Source: CAYMZZ01 sp964395095 (GTDB lineage: Bacteria > Bacteroidota > Bacteroidia > Chitinophagales > Chitinophagaceae). From it: 64,000 nucleotides of DNA. The stretch lies in assembly GCA_964395095.1 (NCBI GenBank), contig CAYMZZ010000006.1:228082-292081 (forward strand), given 5' to 3'. The notes below the pieces were generated by a model. It did no database searches. It had not been told where the DNA came from and was given only the letters and a program-made list of their open reading frames with translations. Below are positions 16,096 through 25,599 of the stretch, piece by piece; the first letter of the stretch is position 1; every line of letters begins with the position of its first letter. The position numbers and the translations under genes were made by a program.

Positions 16096-16689
16096 TTAGC
16101 CTTGTTTACGCAGCCCATCAATCATGATCATCACCATATTATCTTCCAGTTCCTTGCCGGAGATCTTGGTCTTGGAACGATGCCATGATTCAATACCACT
16201 TACCGCATGGAGCATAATGAGTACAGCGGTGGGCGCATCAATATTACGGATTTCGCCTTTGCGAATACCTTCCTCTATGATAGCAGCAAACTTCTTACGG
16301 TAGTTGCGACGCTGATTCTGGAAATTGGACAGATAAGGATCATCCAGGTGCTTCCATTCCCGGTCGCTCACATAAACTTCTTCGTAATGATCCACCATTT
16401 GCTGGATATGAAAGCGCAACAGGCTCTCCACCTTCTTGATGGATCCTTCATGACTGCTGTCGAGCTGTTCCATATTCGCATTGAAACGATTGGCCACATC
16501 GAAACAGATAGCTTCGAGTATCTCGTTTTTGGAACGAATATGATTATAAAGGCTGGCGGCTTCAATGCCAACAGATTCCGCCAGGTCGCGCATGGAAGTA
16601 GCGGCAAAACCCTTTTCGCGGAACATGATCGCTGCTTTTTGCAGAATCAGATCTTTCTTCGATGCTTTTTTGCGAGCTGTCTTAGCCAT
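16096..16689 (-). CDS. TetR-family regulator, probable paa repressor
   Basis: I start at the ATG at 16689 (197 residues, MAKTARKKASKKD), because a TATCTTTG -7 box ends only 3 bp upstream, which would give a leaderless mRNA. The N-terminal helix-turn-helix reads KAAIMFREKGFAATSMRDLAESVGIEAASLYNHI, split here around position 30, as in TetR proteins; the C-terminal half is a helical ligand domain. The gene is co-transcribed with paaE (3-bp gap), so it probably controls phenylacetate genes with phenylacetyl-CoA or a CoA thioester as inducer. That role is inferred from position only. Confidence 0.88.
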   Translation of the reverse strand: MAKTARKKASKKDLILQKAAIMFREKGFAATSMRDLAESVGIEAASLYNHIRSKNEILEAICFDVANRFNANMEQLDSSHEGSIKKVESLLRFHIQQMVDHYEEVYVSDREWKHLDDPYLSNFQNQRRNYRKKFAAIIEEGIRKGEIRNIDAPTAVLIMLHAVSGIESWHRSKTKISGKELEDNMVMIMIDGLRKQG

Positions 16690-16692
16690 AGT

Positions 16693-16725
16693 CAAAGATA
16701 TATAGGATTCCGGCAATATACACAA
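16693..16725 (-). promoter_or_regulatory. Promoter of the TetR-paaE unit, predicted leaderless
   Basis: On the minus strand TTG (16725 to 16723) and TATCTTTG (16700 to 16693) are separated by 22 bp. The ATG begins 3 bp after the -7 box, about where transcription should start. The same 3-bp spacing is seen at paaA. Confidence 0.6.
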
Positions 16726-16783
16726 GTATGCTGATCAATTGGGGCAGATTACCCAAATTTGACCTTCAAATACAACAGGGCAA

Positions 16784-16844
16784 TTGCCGCAGACAAGCTA
16801 TTTTCCTGTAGGTTTGCACGCTGGAGCGGTATCTGAACCGCTCC
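16784..16844 (+). promoter_or_regulatory. pfkB-family gene promoter with a hairpin at the start site
   Basis: TTG (16784-16786) and TAGGTTTG (16809-16816) are 22 bp apart. A perfect inverted repeat, GGAGCGGT-ATCTGA-ACCGCTCC (16823-16844), begins at about the expected first transcribed bases. It could be an operator or a 5' stabilising stem in the mRNA. No U-run follows, so it is not a terminator. Confidence 0.55.
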
Positions 16845-16873
16845 TTATCGTATATCACAAAAAGAAAACATAC

Positions 16874-17797
16874 ATGGCGCTTATTACCGTCGGGACCATG
16901 GCTTTTGATGCCATTGAAACCCCATTTGGAAAAACGGATCGTATTGTGGGTGGGTCTGCCACCTATGTAGCGTATGCCGCTGCAAATTTTGTAAAGCCTG
17001 TGCAACAGGTTTCGATTGTTGGCTATGATTTTCCGAAGGATGAATTAGAGGAACTGAAACGCCGTGGTGTACAGCTCGACGGTGTGGAAATCATTCAGGA
17101 TAAGAAGTCATTTTTCTGGAGCGGCCGTTACCATGAAGACATGAATAGCCGCGATACCCTGGTGACCGACCTCAACGTGCTGGCCGATTTCAATCCCATT
17201 ATTCCCGAAGCTTACCAGGGTTCTGAATTTCTGATGCTGGGTAACCTGGTGCCCGCTGTGCAGCTCAACGTCATCAAACAAATGCGGCAGCGGCCCAAAT
17301 TGATTGTGATGGACACCATGAACTTCTGGATGGAATCGGCGATGGCCGACCTGGAAGAAGTGCTGAAACATGTGGACGTGCTGATGGTGAATGATGCCGA
17401 AGCACGCCAGCTAACGGGGCAATTCTCGCTGGTGAAAGCGGCCAAGACCATCCTTCAAATGGGACCCCGCTACCTGATCATCAAAAAAGGAGAACATGGT
17501 GCCCTGCTTTTTGACCAGGATAGTGTGTTCTATGCTCCGGCCCTTCCCCTCGAAGACGTATTTGATCCCACCGGCGCAGGCGACACTTTTGCCGGCGGCT
17601 TTATGGGACATATAGCCCGCTCTGGCGATGTTTCATTCGAAAACATGAAAAGAGGCATCATTGTAGGCTCAGCCATGGCCAGCTTCTGCGTGGAAAAATT
17701 CGGTCCAACCCGGCTGAAAGAAATCACCCATGAGGATATAGAGGGAAGAATTCAGCAGTTTAGGGATTTGGTGAATTTTGAAATTGAACTTGGGTGA
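16874..17797 (+). CDS. PfkB-family carbohydrate/nucleoside kinase
   Basis: The ATG at 16874 gives a 307-residue protein beginning MALITVGTMAFD, as in the family; a longer frame exists upstream but crosses the promoter. The first PfkB signature region is GGSATYVAYAA, and the second is DPTGAGDTFAGG (about residues 235-246), with the catalytic Asp in GAGD. It should phosphorylate a sugar or nucleoside with ATP in the cytoplasm; the substrate cannot be told from sequence. The gene is divergent from the TetR-paaE unit and converges on the first GH3 gene, so it is not clearly part of either system. PfkB kinases acting on ribose, adenosine or fructose are possible. Confidence 0.92.
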   Translation: MALITVGTMAFDAIETPFGKTDRIVGGSATYVAYAAANFVKPVQQVSIVGYDFPKDELEELKRRGVQLDGVEIIQDKKSFFWSGRYHEDMNSRDTLVTDLNVLADFNPIIPEAYQGSEFLMLGNLVPAVQLNVIKQMRQRPKLIVMDTMNFWMESAMADLEEVLKHVDVLMVNDAEARQLTGQFSLVKAAKTILQMGPRYLIIKKGEHGALLFDQDSVFYAPALPLEDVFDPTGAGDTFAGGFMGHIARSGDVSFENMKRGIIVGSAMASFCVEKFGPTRLKEITHEDIEGRIQQFRDLVNFEIELG

Positions 17798-17810
17798 GGG
17801 AAAGTTGTAA

Positions 17811-17912
17811 GTTCTAAGTTGTAAGTTCTAAGTTGTAAGTTAGATAGGGAAACGAGATTGATAATAAACAAGTCACCATTACTTATAACTTATAACTTAC
17901 AACTTAAAACTC
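17811..17912. repeat. Foldback repeat between pfkB and GH3
   Basis: Direct copies of AAGTTGTAAGTTCT on the left are mirrored by ACTTATAACTTACAACTT on the right, forming a long AT-rich fold exactly between two convergent genes. It probably serves as a terminator for both. It is the clearest member of the TAAGTTGTAAG class that also appears at 15.0, 33.4, 41.9, 43.2 and 43.5 kb. Confidence 0.65.
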
Positions 17913-20121
17913 CACTGCCCCTTATATCCCCCGCCGACGCCCCTATCATAATATCAAATTCCCCGGGCTCTGTCACCCATTCCAGTTGGTTGTTGTAAAA
18001 AGCAAGCTGCTCTTTACCAATTCGGAATTGAACGGTTTTGGTTTCCCCGGCCTTCAGATGAATTTTTTCAAATCCCTTCAACTCTTTTACCGGCCGCACT
18101 ACGGAAGCCACGCGATCACGGATATATAGTTGCACTACTTCTTCCCCTGCAAAGGGGCCGGCATTGCGGATATCCATACTCACCGTAACAAACTCATCGG
18201 CCTTCATTTCCTCTTTATCCATCCGAAAATTATCATAACTAAAACGGGTATAGCTCAAACCAAAGCCAAATTCATATTTTGGATAAATAGACTCGTCGAT
18301 ATAAGCAGAACGATAAAAACGATTGGAATCATTGGGCGCCGGTCTTCCGGTATTGAGATGGCTATAGTAAATGGGTATTTGCCCAACCGACCGCGGAAAA
18401 CTCATGGGTAACTTAGCCGAAGGATTATACTCGCCAAATAATACATCGGCCAGGGCATGGCCCGCCTGGCTACCCAGCCACCAGGTGTAAAGAATAGCCG
18501 GTACATGATCGGCCACCCAGTTAAATACCAGGGGTCTCCCGGCATTAATGCAAACCACCACTGGCTTACCCGTTGCCATGATGGCTTTGATCAGTTCTTC
18601 CTGTACTCCCGGCAACCCGATATTGCTGCGGCTTTTCGCTTCCCCGCTCATATCTCTTCTTTCACCCACACTCATAACAATTATATCTGCCTGCCGGGCT
18701 ATGCGCACCGCTTCTGCAAAACCGGCACGGCTCGTATCATCAATATTGCAACCTTTCGCATACAGTGGTGGGTTATTTTTTCCCAACTTCTCTACCATAC
18801 CCTGCCATTGCGAAACAATATAGCTGCTATCGTCGGGCATTTCAATACTCCAGAATCCAAGGTTCTGCTTCACTTCTTTCACCAATGGGCCTATAAAGGC
18901 AATCTTCTTTCCCTTTGGGGGAAGTGGCAGCAACTGCTTTTCATTTTTCAGCAAAACGATACTGCGGGCAGCCATATCGCGGGCGGCTTTTTCATGTGCC
19001 GGATTATTCAGCGCCTGCTTCTCCCGCCCGGGGTCGCTGAAGCGGAAAGGATCATCGAAAAGACCCAGTTCAAATTTCTTCCGTAATACCCTTCGAACGG
19101 CATCATCTACAATGGCGATGGGCACCTTATTCTCACGCACGAGCTCAGCCAGGTGCTGGTGGTAGCTCCGGCTTTCCATATCCATATCGCTACCCGCCAT
19201 GATGGCGCTTAAGGCGGCCTCCTTGTTGTTGGCGACATACCCGTGTGCTATCATTTCACCAACAGAACCCCAGTCGCTCACCACAAAACCGGTAAAACCC
19301 CATTTCCCTTTCAGGATATCGCGTTGTAAATAGGAATTGCCGGTTGCGGGAACGCCATTGAGGTCGTTGAATGCATTCATGAAAGTGGCGGCACCCGCAT
19401 CCAGCGCGGCCCTGAAGGGTGGCAAATAGGTTTCCCAAAGCATGCGCTCGCTCATGTCCACAGAATTATAGTCCCTTCCGCCAATAGCGGCCCCATAAGC
19501 AGCGAAATGTTTGGCGCAGGCCATAACTGCATCGGTATTCCCCAGGCCCTTACCCTGAAAACCTCTAACACGCGCGGCAGCAATCAGCGATCCCAAATAG
19601 GGATCCTCACCTGCACCCTCCATCACGCGCCCCCAACGTGGATCACGCGAAATATCCACCATGGGCGCAAAGGTCCAGTGTATGCCGGAAGCGCTGGCCT
19701 CGATGGCGGCAATGCGGGCGGCTTTTTCAATCATGGGCAAATCCCAACTGGCTGCTTCGGCCAGCGGAATGGGAAAAGTAGTCTTGAAACCATGAATCAC
19801 ATCCTGCCCAAACAAAAGGGGAATTTTCAACCGCGACTGCATGGCCATTTCCTGCAACAGCCGCGTATGGCGCGTGCCCATAATATTGAGCATGCTACCC
19901 AACTGACCCCTGCGCACCTGGTTTTGTTTATCTCCATCCTGCGTTATAGGTCCGGTAGATATCCAGTCGCCACTGTACTGGTTCAGTTGCCCCACTTTTT
20001 CCTCTAGTGTCATTAACGACAATACTGAGTCAACTTTTTCGTCAATGGTCTTTGGCTGTGCTTTCGAAAATACCGAGAACGATAGCGCCAAAAGGCTAAG
20101 TATGATTTTGGAAACTGGCAA
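17890..20121 (-). CDS. GH3 beta-glucosidase, secreted (BglX-like)
   Basis: The 743-residue enzyme appears to start at a TTG (20121); a stop lies two codons upstream and no ATG precedes the signal peptide (IILSLLALSFSVFSKAQ). It has the GH3 barrel with KH (204-205), the nucleophile D283 in GFVVSDWG, the alpha/beta sandwich with SVGERRDMSGEA, and a C-terminal fibronectin-III-like domain (about 640-740). Such enzymes release glucose from beta-linked oligosaccharides in the periplasm. It is the last gene of the long minus-strand PUL-1 series, 40 bp after the first GH30 gene. It shares its layout with the second GH3 at 25696-27987 but is diverged, so the two may prefer different linkages. Confidence 0.93.
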   Translation of the reverse strand: MPVSKIILSLLALSFSVFSKAQPKTIDEKVDSVLSLMTLEEKVGQLNQYSGDWISTGPITQDGDKQNQVRRGQLGSMLNIMGTRHTRLLQEMAMQSRLKIPLLFGQDVIHGFKTTFPIPLAEAASWDLPMIEKAARIAAIEASASGIHWTFAPMVDISRDPRWGRVMEGAGEDPYLGSLIAAARVRGFQGKGLGNTDAVMACAKHFAAYGAAIGGRDYNSVDMSERMLWETYLPPFRAALDAGAATFMNAFNDLNGVPATGNSYLQRDILKGKWGFTGFVVSDWGSVGEMIAHGYVANNKEAALSAIMAGSDMDMESRSYHQHLAELVRENKVPIAIVDDAVRRVLRKKFELGLFDDPFRFSDPGREKQALNNPAHEKAARDMAARSIVLLKNEKQLLPLPPKGKKIAFIGPLVKEVKQNLGFWSIEMPDDSSYIVSQWQGMVEKLGKNNPPLYAKGCNIDDTSRAGFAEAVRIARQADIIVMSVGERRDMSGEAKSRSNIGLPGVQEELIKAIMATGKPVVVCINAGRPLVFNWVADHVPAILYTWWLGSQAGHALADVLFGEYNPSAKLPMSFPRSVGQIPIYYSHLNTGRPAPNDSNRFYRSAYIDESIYPKYEFGFGLSYTRFSYDNFRMDKEEMKADEFVTVSMDIRNAGPFAGEEVVQLYIRDRVASVVRPVKELKGFEKIHLKAGETKTVQFRIGKEQLAFYNNQLEWVTEPGEFDIMIGASAGDIRGSGVLSCKL

Positions 20122-20161
20122 AATTTAGTCTTTTAGAATAGGGGAATACGATCAGCAACGG

Positions 20162-21628
20162 TTAGAAAATCAGGGTGGCGATGGAGTGTGGACGGGCTTT
20201 CAATTCCACGGCGCTTCCATTCACCCAGAGAAAATAGGGCGCCTCTTTACCCGTTTGGTTCATCACCACCACTACCGTACTGCCATCCGGGTTGCGGAAA
20301 GCAGTGGTGAGCAACTGGCTTCGGCTGGCAGTGGCAGAAATGCGCTTGGCGCCGGGTTGTATAAACCTGGAGAAATGCCCGATATAATAATACGAATTCG
20401 TATAAATGAGTTCGCCGCTTCTGGTATCGCCATGGATGGGAGCGAAACAATAATTCTGAACGTGATTGGGGCCTCCTATCTCATCGAGCAACACATTCCA
20501 ATCGGTGAAACCCACCATGCCATTGTTGAAATCCATAATCATACTGCGGGCATATTTTTCACCCAGTCGCCAGTCCTTATAGCGGCTGCTGTCGAAGCTG
20601 GCAGGTGTGCCCTCGGTAAAGAGCAGGGGCTTGTCTGGAAAACTTTCATACACGCGGCGAACATTGTCAAACATCTGGTCGCCACCACTCCAGTCCTCAT
20701 ACCAGTGAAATCCGATTCCCCAGGCATATTTATTCACGTCCGGATCATTGAAGTAGGTTTGCGCCCGCTGATATATCAAATCGCGATTATGATCCCACAG
20801 GATGATCTTTTTATCCGCCAGACCCTCACGCTCCATCACAGGCCCCAAATGATTCTTCAAAAAATCGCGCTCCTCCTCCGCGGTATAAATACAGCTCTCC
20901 CAGGTTTGCGTGGCCATGGGCTCATTCTGAATACTAATTCCCCAAATGGGAATGCCTTCCTGTTCGTAAGCCTTAATAAACTTTGTGTAATAGTGCGCCC
21001 AGCTATTATAATATTCCGGCTTCAACTTTCCACCACGAAGCATGTGGTTGTTCGTCTTCATCCAGGCGGGTGGGCTCCAGGGGCTGGCAAATAAGGTGAG
21101 CTGTCCACCTGCGGCTGTTTGAGCTTCCTTGATGAAGGGAATCTTATAGCGCCTGTCGGGATCAATATTGAAACTGCTCAGCGATGAATCATTGTCTGCT
21201 ACATAGGTATAGCTGCCGCTGCTGAAATCGCAACTGTTGAGGTTGGTGCGGGCCAGGGTGTATCCAATTCCGGTTTCCTTATCAAAATAGGCGCGGAGCA
21301 GTTCCTGCTGCTTATCCTTTGGAAGTTTATAGAATGTTTCGGCTGATGCATCCGTAAGGGCGCCGCCAATTCCCAGGTAAGTTTGAAAGGTTTGGCCGGG
21401 ATCTACGAAAACACAGATCAGGTTCTCGGTAGGCTGACCCATGGGCTTGAAAGCCAGGTTCTGGTCGGTGAGGCTGAGGCGGAGATCCGTGCTGTCGGCC
21501 GTACTGTACACTTTCACCGATTTACCTTCCAATGAAAAAGGCAGGGCCGATTCGGCTTTCCCCTTTTCTTCACTGTTGTTGCAGGCAGCAATAGCCACCA
21601 GGGCTATTGCTAAGTATATCTTCTTCAT
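20162..21628 (-). CDS. GH30 glycoside hydrolase, lipoprotein
   Basis: The start at 21628 gives a 488-residue lipoprotein (lipobox AIAAC, C16). The GH30 fold has acid/base E236 in ISIQNEP and nucleophile E339 in LLFTEG; W-rich ASPWSPPAWMKTN lies at about 181-193. Bacteroidetes members of this kind are glucosylceramidase-like or endo-beta-1,6-glucanases. Given the neighbouring GH3 and GH144 genes, beta-1,6-glucan (pustulan or fungal wall side chains) is the likely substrate. It lies 37 bp after the next GH30 gene and before GH3, so the three are co-transcribed. The two GH30 proteins share order and motifs, indicating an old tandem duplication. Confidence 0.92.
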   Translation of the reverse strand: MKKIYLAIALVAIAACNNSEEKGKAESALPFSLEGKSVKVYSTADSTDLRLSLTDQNLAFKPMGQPTENLICVFVDPGQTFQTYLGIGGALTDASAETFYKLPKDKQQELLRAYFDKETGIGYTLARTNLNSCDFSSGSYTYVADNDSSLSSFNIDPDRRYKIPFIKEAQTAAGGQLTLFASPWSPPAWMKTNNHMLRGGKLKPEYYNSWAHYYTKFIKAYEQEGIPIWGISIQNEPMATQTWESCIYTAEEERDFLKNHLGPVMEREGLADKKIILWDHNRDLIYQRAQTYFNDPDVNKYAWGIGFHWYEDWSGGDQMFDNVRRVYESFPDKPLLFTEGTPASFDSSRYKDWRLGEKYARSMIMDFNNGMVGFTDWNVLLDEIGGPNHVQNYCFAPIHGDTRSGELIYTNSYYYIGHFSRFIQPGAKRISATASRSQLLTTAFRNPDGSTVVVVMNQTGKEAPYFLWVNGSAVELKARPHSIATLIF

Positions 21629-21665
21629 GACGCTGGTTTTGCAGGCAGATATTTTTCCCTCGACC

Positions 21666-23129
21666 CTACCACACAAAAGTGGCTACACTGTTGGGCGGCA
21701 GTGTTGGGCTCACCCATTTTTCTTTGAAGCGGAGATTAAAACTTTGCGTGTTATCACCATCATTCAACACAATCAACACTTTCTTCTTATCGGGCCGCTC
21801 AAAAGCTACGGAACGAAGATTGCCTACCGTATTGCTGTTAATTCTTATCGATCCGGGTGGCACAAAACGGGAAGCATGACCGATGATATAATAAGCCACA
21901 TTACGTTGATAGCTGGAGTTGCCAATGATGGTGAGCGCGCCTTTGCACACTGTACATCCTCCCGGCGTATTCGGACCAAAAGTCGGATTATTGGCAAGAT
22001 TCCATTCCAGGGCATTACGACTCCAGTTGCGCATGGAGCCTATAATTACATTACGCAGGTGCCATTTCAGATCGCCGGAGAAATCGCCATTGGAAGCGGT
22101 GTACTGCTCGGTGAAGTACACATTCTTATCTGGATGCTGATCGCGCACGGTGCTCAGCGCACTAATATCGCCCGCATAGAGATGGAATGCCGATCCATCC
22201 ACAAATGCCTTCGCCGCAGGATCATTGAGAATAGTCAAAGGATAATCGGGCCGGTCGCAATTATGATCGTACACAATAATCTTCGTGGTAATATTGGCAG
22301 CCTGGAAGGCAGGTCCGAGATGATCGCGGATAAAATCGCGCTGCTCGGTGGCCAGCATTTCCATACTGGGATTATTGCCGCCATGAAGAGGCTCGTTCTG
22401 CGGCGTGATGGCGTCAATGGTAATGCCTTCTGCCTTCATGGCCTGAATATACCTGACGAAGTATTGCGCATAAGCGCCATAATATTCAGGTTTCAGCTTA
22501 CCGCCAACGGAATTACCATTATCCTTCATCCAAACCGGAGCGGTCCAGGGTGTAGCCAGGATTTTTATCTGTGGATTAATGGCCAGGATATCTTTCAGCA
22601 AGGGAATCAACCCTGTGCCACCACTTTGTTCCGATGTGATGCTGAAGTTGTTGAGATTGGGATCTGTTTGTCCTGCCGGCATATCGTTATAAGTGTACAC
22701 CGAAGAGCTCAAGTCGGAGGCGCCAATAGAAATACGGAGATAGCTAACGCTTATGCCGTTGTTGACATCGCTGAAGAGTTCCAGCAAAAGGTTTTGCCGG
22801 ATATTGGCACTTAATCCGTTAATAAGCTCGGCGCTCCCGCCGGTAAGTGTGTAGCCAAATCCATCAATACTTTGAAACCGCTGGGTACTGTCAACGGTAA
22901 TGGTGGGGTTGGAATTGGCGGTGGTAGCAAAACTCAGAACAGTATTTTGCCTTTGTAGCAATGCCGTCTGATCGCCCCGGGTAAGCCAAAAGTCCACTTC
23001 ATTTACCGCAGGCGGGGGAGGCGGCGGAGGAGGGGGAGGCGGCTCAGGATCGCCACCACCGCTACGCGAACAACCACCCTGTACGTTCAATATCCAAAAT
23101 AAACTGGCTAATAATAGTTTTCGATTCAT
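21666..23129 (-). CDS. GH30 endo-beta-glucanase-like lipoprotein with polyproline linker
   Basis: The ATG at 23129 gives 487 residues: lipobox VQGGC (C20), then a linker with eleven consecutive prolines (about 30-40), then the GH30 domain. Acid/base E246 lies in ITPQNEP and the nucleophile E341 in VYFTEQ. The rigid proline spacer would hold the enzyme away from the membrane, consistent with surface display. It is upstream of its GH30 paralogue (37-bp gap) and downstream of the esterase (88-bp gap). Endo-beta-1,6-glucanase is my best guess; other beta-glycan specificities within GH30 are possible. Confidence 0.91.
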   Translation of the reverse strand: MNRKLLLASLFWILNVQGGCSRSGGGDPEPPPPPPPPPPPAVNEVDFWLTRGDQTALLQRQNTVLSFATTANSNPTITVDSTQRFQSIDGFGYTLTGGSAELINGLSANIRQNLLLELFSDVNNGISVSYLRISIGASDLSSSVYTYNDMPAGQTDPNLNNFSITSEQSGGTGLIPLLKDILAINPQIKILATPWTAPVWMKDNGNSVGGKLKPEYYGAYAQYFVRYIQAMKAEGITIDAITPQNEPLHGGNNPSMEMLATEQRDFIRDHLGPAFQAANITTKIIVYDHNCDRPDYPLTILNDPAAKAFVDGSAFHLYAGDISALSTVRDQHPDKNVYFTEQYTASNGDFSGDLKWHLRNVIIGSMRNWSRNALEWNLANNPTFGPNTPGGCTVCKGALTIIGNSSYQRNVAYYIIGHASRFVPPGSIRINSNTVGNLRSVAFERPDKKKVLIVLNDGDNTQSFNLRFKEKWVSPTLPPNSVATFVW

Positions 23130-23217
23130 ATACAATCCCTTTGCACGCTGAAGGCCTTCATGCGCCTGTACAATGTATAGACAGCATTTTCGCGGAATTG
23201 TACTAAATGAAAGCCAA

Positions 23218-23997
23218 TTATTTCCGCTGTGCGAAAAGCCAGTCGAGCAGCCCAGGCTCCGCAAACGCGGGATCCCAGCTATTGTGGTTGGCATTGGGAT
23301 ATAGGGTGAAACGTACGGAAGCCTTCTGTGTTTGAAGGGCTTCCACCATTTGCTCAGAGAAATGAGGTAGCACCACATCGTCCTTGGCCCCATGAAAAAC
23401 CCACCATTTCACTTTTCGAACAGACCGGGCGGTGGCAGGATGCGCACCCCCGCAAATAGGAATGGCCGCAGCAAAAAGCCCGGGCTTGCGGCGAACCAAC
23501 TCGAAGGTACCCATGCCACCCATGCTTAGCCCCATGGCATAAACCTGATCCTTCTTTATCTGAAATTGTTGTTGCAGATTATCCAGCAGACCCAATAGCA
23601 ATTGCATGGATCGGGATGGCGGGCCGTCTGGCACAAAATAAAAACTACGCTTACCATTCTCATTCGCAAGGGTATGCACATTACTCCAGTAATCGTTGGC
23701 TGCACATTGCGGAAATACCACAATAGCAGGATGCTTGCGGCGGAAACTATCGGCCAGAAAAATGCTGGACCCATGCACCAGTTGTTTCCGATTGTCGCGC
23801 CCGCTTTCTCCCCTTCCATGCAGAAAAACTACTAATGGATAGGACTGAGCCGGATCAAAATTCTCAGGCAACAACAAACGGTAAGGCAAAGTATCCCCGC
23901 TCTGAATAAATCGGAATGCCTGGTAAGCATCCGTTGTCTGCGCAATAACAATTGTCCCCAGCATAAATCCAACAAAGGATAAACCCAATCGTTTCAT
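23218..23997 (-). CDS. Secreted alpha/beta-hydrolase esterase (PHB-depolymerase/dienelactone-hydrolase-like)
   Basis: I start at the ATG at 23997 (259 residues) with a signal peptide ending near TIVIAQ. The sequence has FLHGRGESGRDN (oxyanion region), the nucleophile S158 in GLSMGG, D206 or D207 in FHGAKDD, and H238 in NANHNSWD, a complete catalytic triad. Such proteins in PULs remove acyl or feruloyl groups from polysaccharides or act as carbohydrate esterases. It lies between the sulfatase and the two GH30 genes, so it probably trims decorations of the glycan before glycosidase attack. Peptidase activity is the less likely alternative. Confidence 0.87.
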   Translation of the reverse strand: MKRLGLSFVGFMLGTIVIAQTTDAYQAFRFIQSGDTLPYRLLLPENFDPAQSYPLVVFLHGRGESGRDNRKQLVHGSSIFLADSFRRKHPAIVVFPQCAANDYWSNVHTLANENGKRSFYFVPDGPPSRSMQLLLGLLDNLQQQFQIKKDQVYAMGLSMGGMGTFELVRRKPGLFAAAIPICGGAHPATARSVRKVKWWVFHGAKDDVVLPHFSEQMVEALQTQKASVRFTLYPNANHNSWDPAFAEPGLLDWLFAQRK

Positions 23998-24084
23998 TAA
24001 ACCCAAATTTTTCAAATTTATAATCACAAATCCTACCCGTAGAAATGCCCCAAATTCTCAAATATCCAAATCCCCAAATTATTC

Positions 24085-25590
24085 TCAATAGCTGCTGTGG
24101 TACCGGTTATCAAATCTCGTGTTCACCGGCCGTTTGAGCGGAATATTCTCGCCACCTGTTTGGCTGATCCAATCGAATAGTTCCTTTTTCAATTGCATGC
24201 CTATCTCCTTATAGGCCGGATCGCGGACGAGATTATTCATTTCATACGGATCCGCTTGCAGATCGTATAGTTCATTGATGTCCCATACGCCATGATAGAA
24301 AATATATTTGTACTGTTGGGTCCGAATGGCGAAAGTGGTGGGCGTTTGCGGAAACGCGGATTCCCAATAGTATTCGTAAAACACTTTATCGCGCTGCCAG
24401 CCTTCCGGTTTGCCTTTCAAAACATCAACGAATGAATAGCCCTGCATCTGCTCCGGTTTCCTGATGCCCGCCAGTTCCAGAAAGCTGGGGGCCAGGTCTA
24501 CATTCATGATCACCTGGTCAACCACCGAGCGGGGCTTTACCATACCCGGTGCCCATACCAATAAAGGCACACGCATGCTCTCTTCATAAGCATGGCGCTT
24601 GTCGATCAGACCATGCTCGCCAAACGAAAATCCGTTATCGCCCATATAAACCACCATGGTATTCTTCTCCATGCCTTTTTCCTTTACCCAGTTGATCACT
24701 CGTTGCACGCTCTCATCAACCGCCTGAAGCGTTTCGAGATAGCGGCGATAAAACTGATCAAACGGAATGGTTCCATGATACATATAATCCACGCCATGCC
24801 AGCTATAGCGCTGCGCTCTTACCCATTGGGGAATATCGCGATAGTTGACCGGGGTAGCGGGAGCCGTCACCGTTCCGTAGGTTTTGCTGCTATCGGTTGC
24901 TGTTAAATACATCGAAGGCGGCGAAATAATCGGGATGTCGGCATATTTCCCTTCATGTCTTTTGGCGGGATAGAACTCCGCATGTACTCCTTTATGGGAG
25001 AGATATAAAAAGAAGGGCTTCTTTGCATCGCGCTTATCGAGCCATTCCACCGCATAATCGGTAAGCCGGTCGGTGGTATAGCTGCCCTCCGGCTGCTTTA
25101 CCCTTTCACCATTGATGTTGAATACCGGATTATTGTACACCCCCTGCCCGCGAAAACTGAGCCAGTAATCAAAACCCGGCTGCGGCATATCGTCGGCATG
25201 ACCCATATGCCATTTCCCCATAAAAGCGGTTTGATATCCGGCTTCCTGCAGGTATTGCGGAAAAAATTTCAGGTCGGCTGGCATAGCGGCGTCATTATCC
25301 ACCACCCGGTGGGTATGCGCGTACTGGCCGGTTAAAATAGAGGCGCGGCTGGGCGAACAAAGCGCGGTGGAAACAAAAGCATTGCTCAGATGCGCGCCTT
25401 CACTGGCCATCCTATCCATCGCAGGCGTTTCGAGACCCGGGATTTTCTTCATAAAACCCATGGCATCGTAGCGGTGGTCATCAGCCAGTATAAAGATGAT
25501 ATTCATCTTCCCGACCTTCTGCTGTGCCGATACCTGTACTCCCAACAGCAACAAGAATGAAAAAAATCCAATAGCATGTAACCCCCTCAT
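24085..25590 (-). CDS. S1-family sulfatase, secreted
   Basis: The ATG at 25590 gives a 501-residue protein with a signal peptide (to about VSAQ). The formylglycine signature C78-S-P-S-R lies in ALCSPSRASILTGQ, preceded by the metal-binding ADDHR and followed by MGKWHMGH and YMGDNGFSFGEHG, all standard for S1 sulfatases. Activation needs a maturase, which is not in the window. It would remove sulfate esters from a glycan, which is unexpected in a locus otherwise suited to neutral beta-glucans. It sits between GH3 and the esterase. The protein is complete, so it is probably functional. Some family members act on phosphonates or aryl sulfates, so the substrate is open. Confidence 0.94.
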   Translation of the reverse strand: MRGLHAIGFFSFLLLLGVQVSAQQKVGKMNIIFILADDHRYDAMGFMKKIPGLETPAMDRMASEGAHLSNAFVSTALCSPSRASILTGQYAHTHRVVDNDAAMPADLKFFPQYLQEAGYQTAFMGKWHMGHADDMPQPGFDYWLSFRGQGVYNNPVFNINGERVKQPEGSYTTDRLTDYAVEWLDKRDAKKPFFLYLSHKGVHAEFYPAKRHEGKYADIPIISPPSMYLTATDSSKTYGTVTAPATPVNYRDIPQWVRAQRYSWHGVDYMYHGTIPFDQFYRRYLETLQAVDESVQRVINWVKEKGMEKNTMVVYMGDNGFSFGEHGLIDKRHAYEESMRVPLLVWAPGMVKPRSVVDQVIMNVDLAPSFLELAGIRKPEQMQGYSFVDVLKGKPEGWQRDKVFYEYYWESAFPQTPTTFAIRTQQYKYIFYHGVWDINELYDLQADPYEMNNLVRDPAYKEIGMQLKKELFDWISQTGGENIPLKRPVNTRFDNRYHSSY

Positions 25591-25599
25591 CAACCTAAT

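Noticed and set aside
21441..22814. A 457-codon plus-strand open frame
   Set aside because: It is antisense to the two GH30 genes, whose motifs and catalytic residues are unmistakable; its sequence shows no domain.
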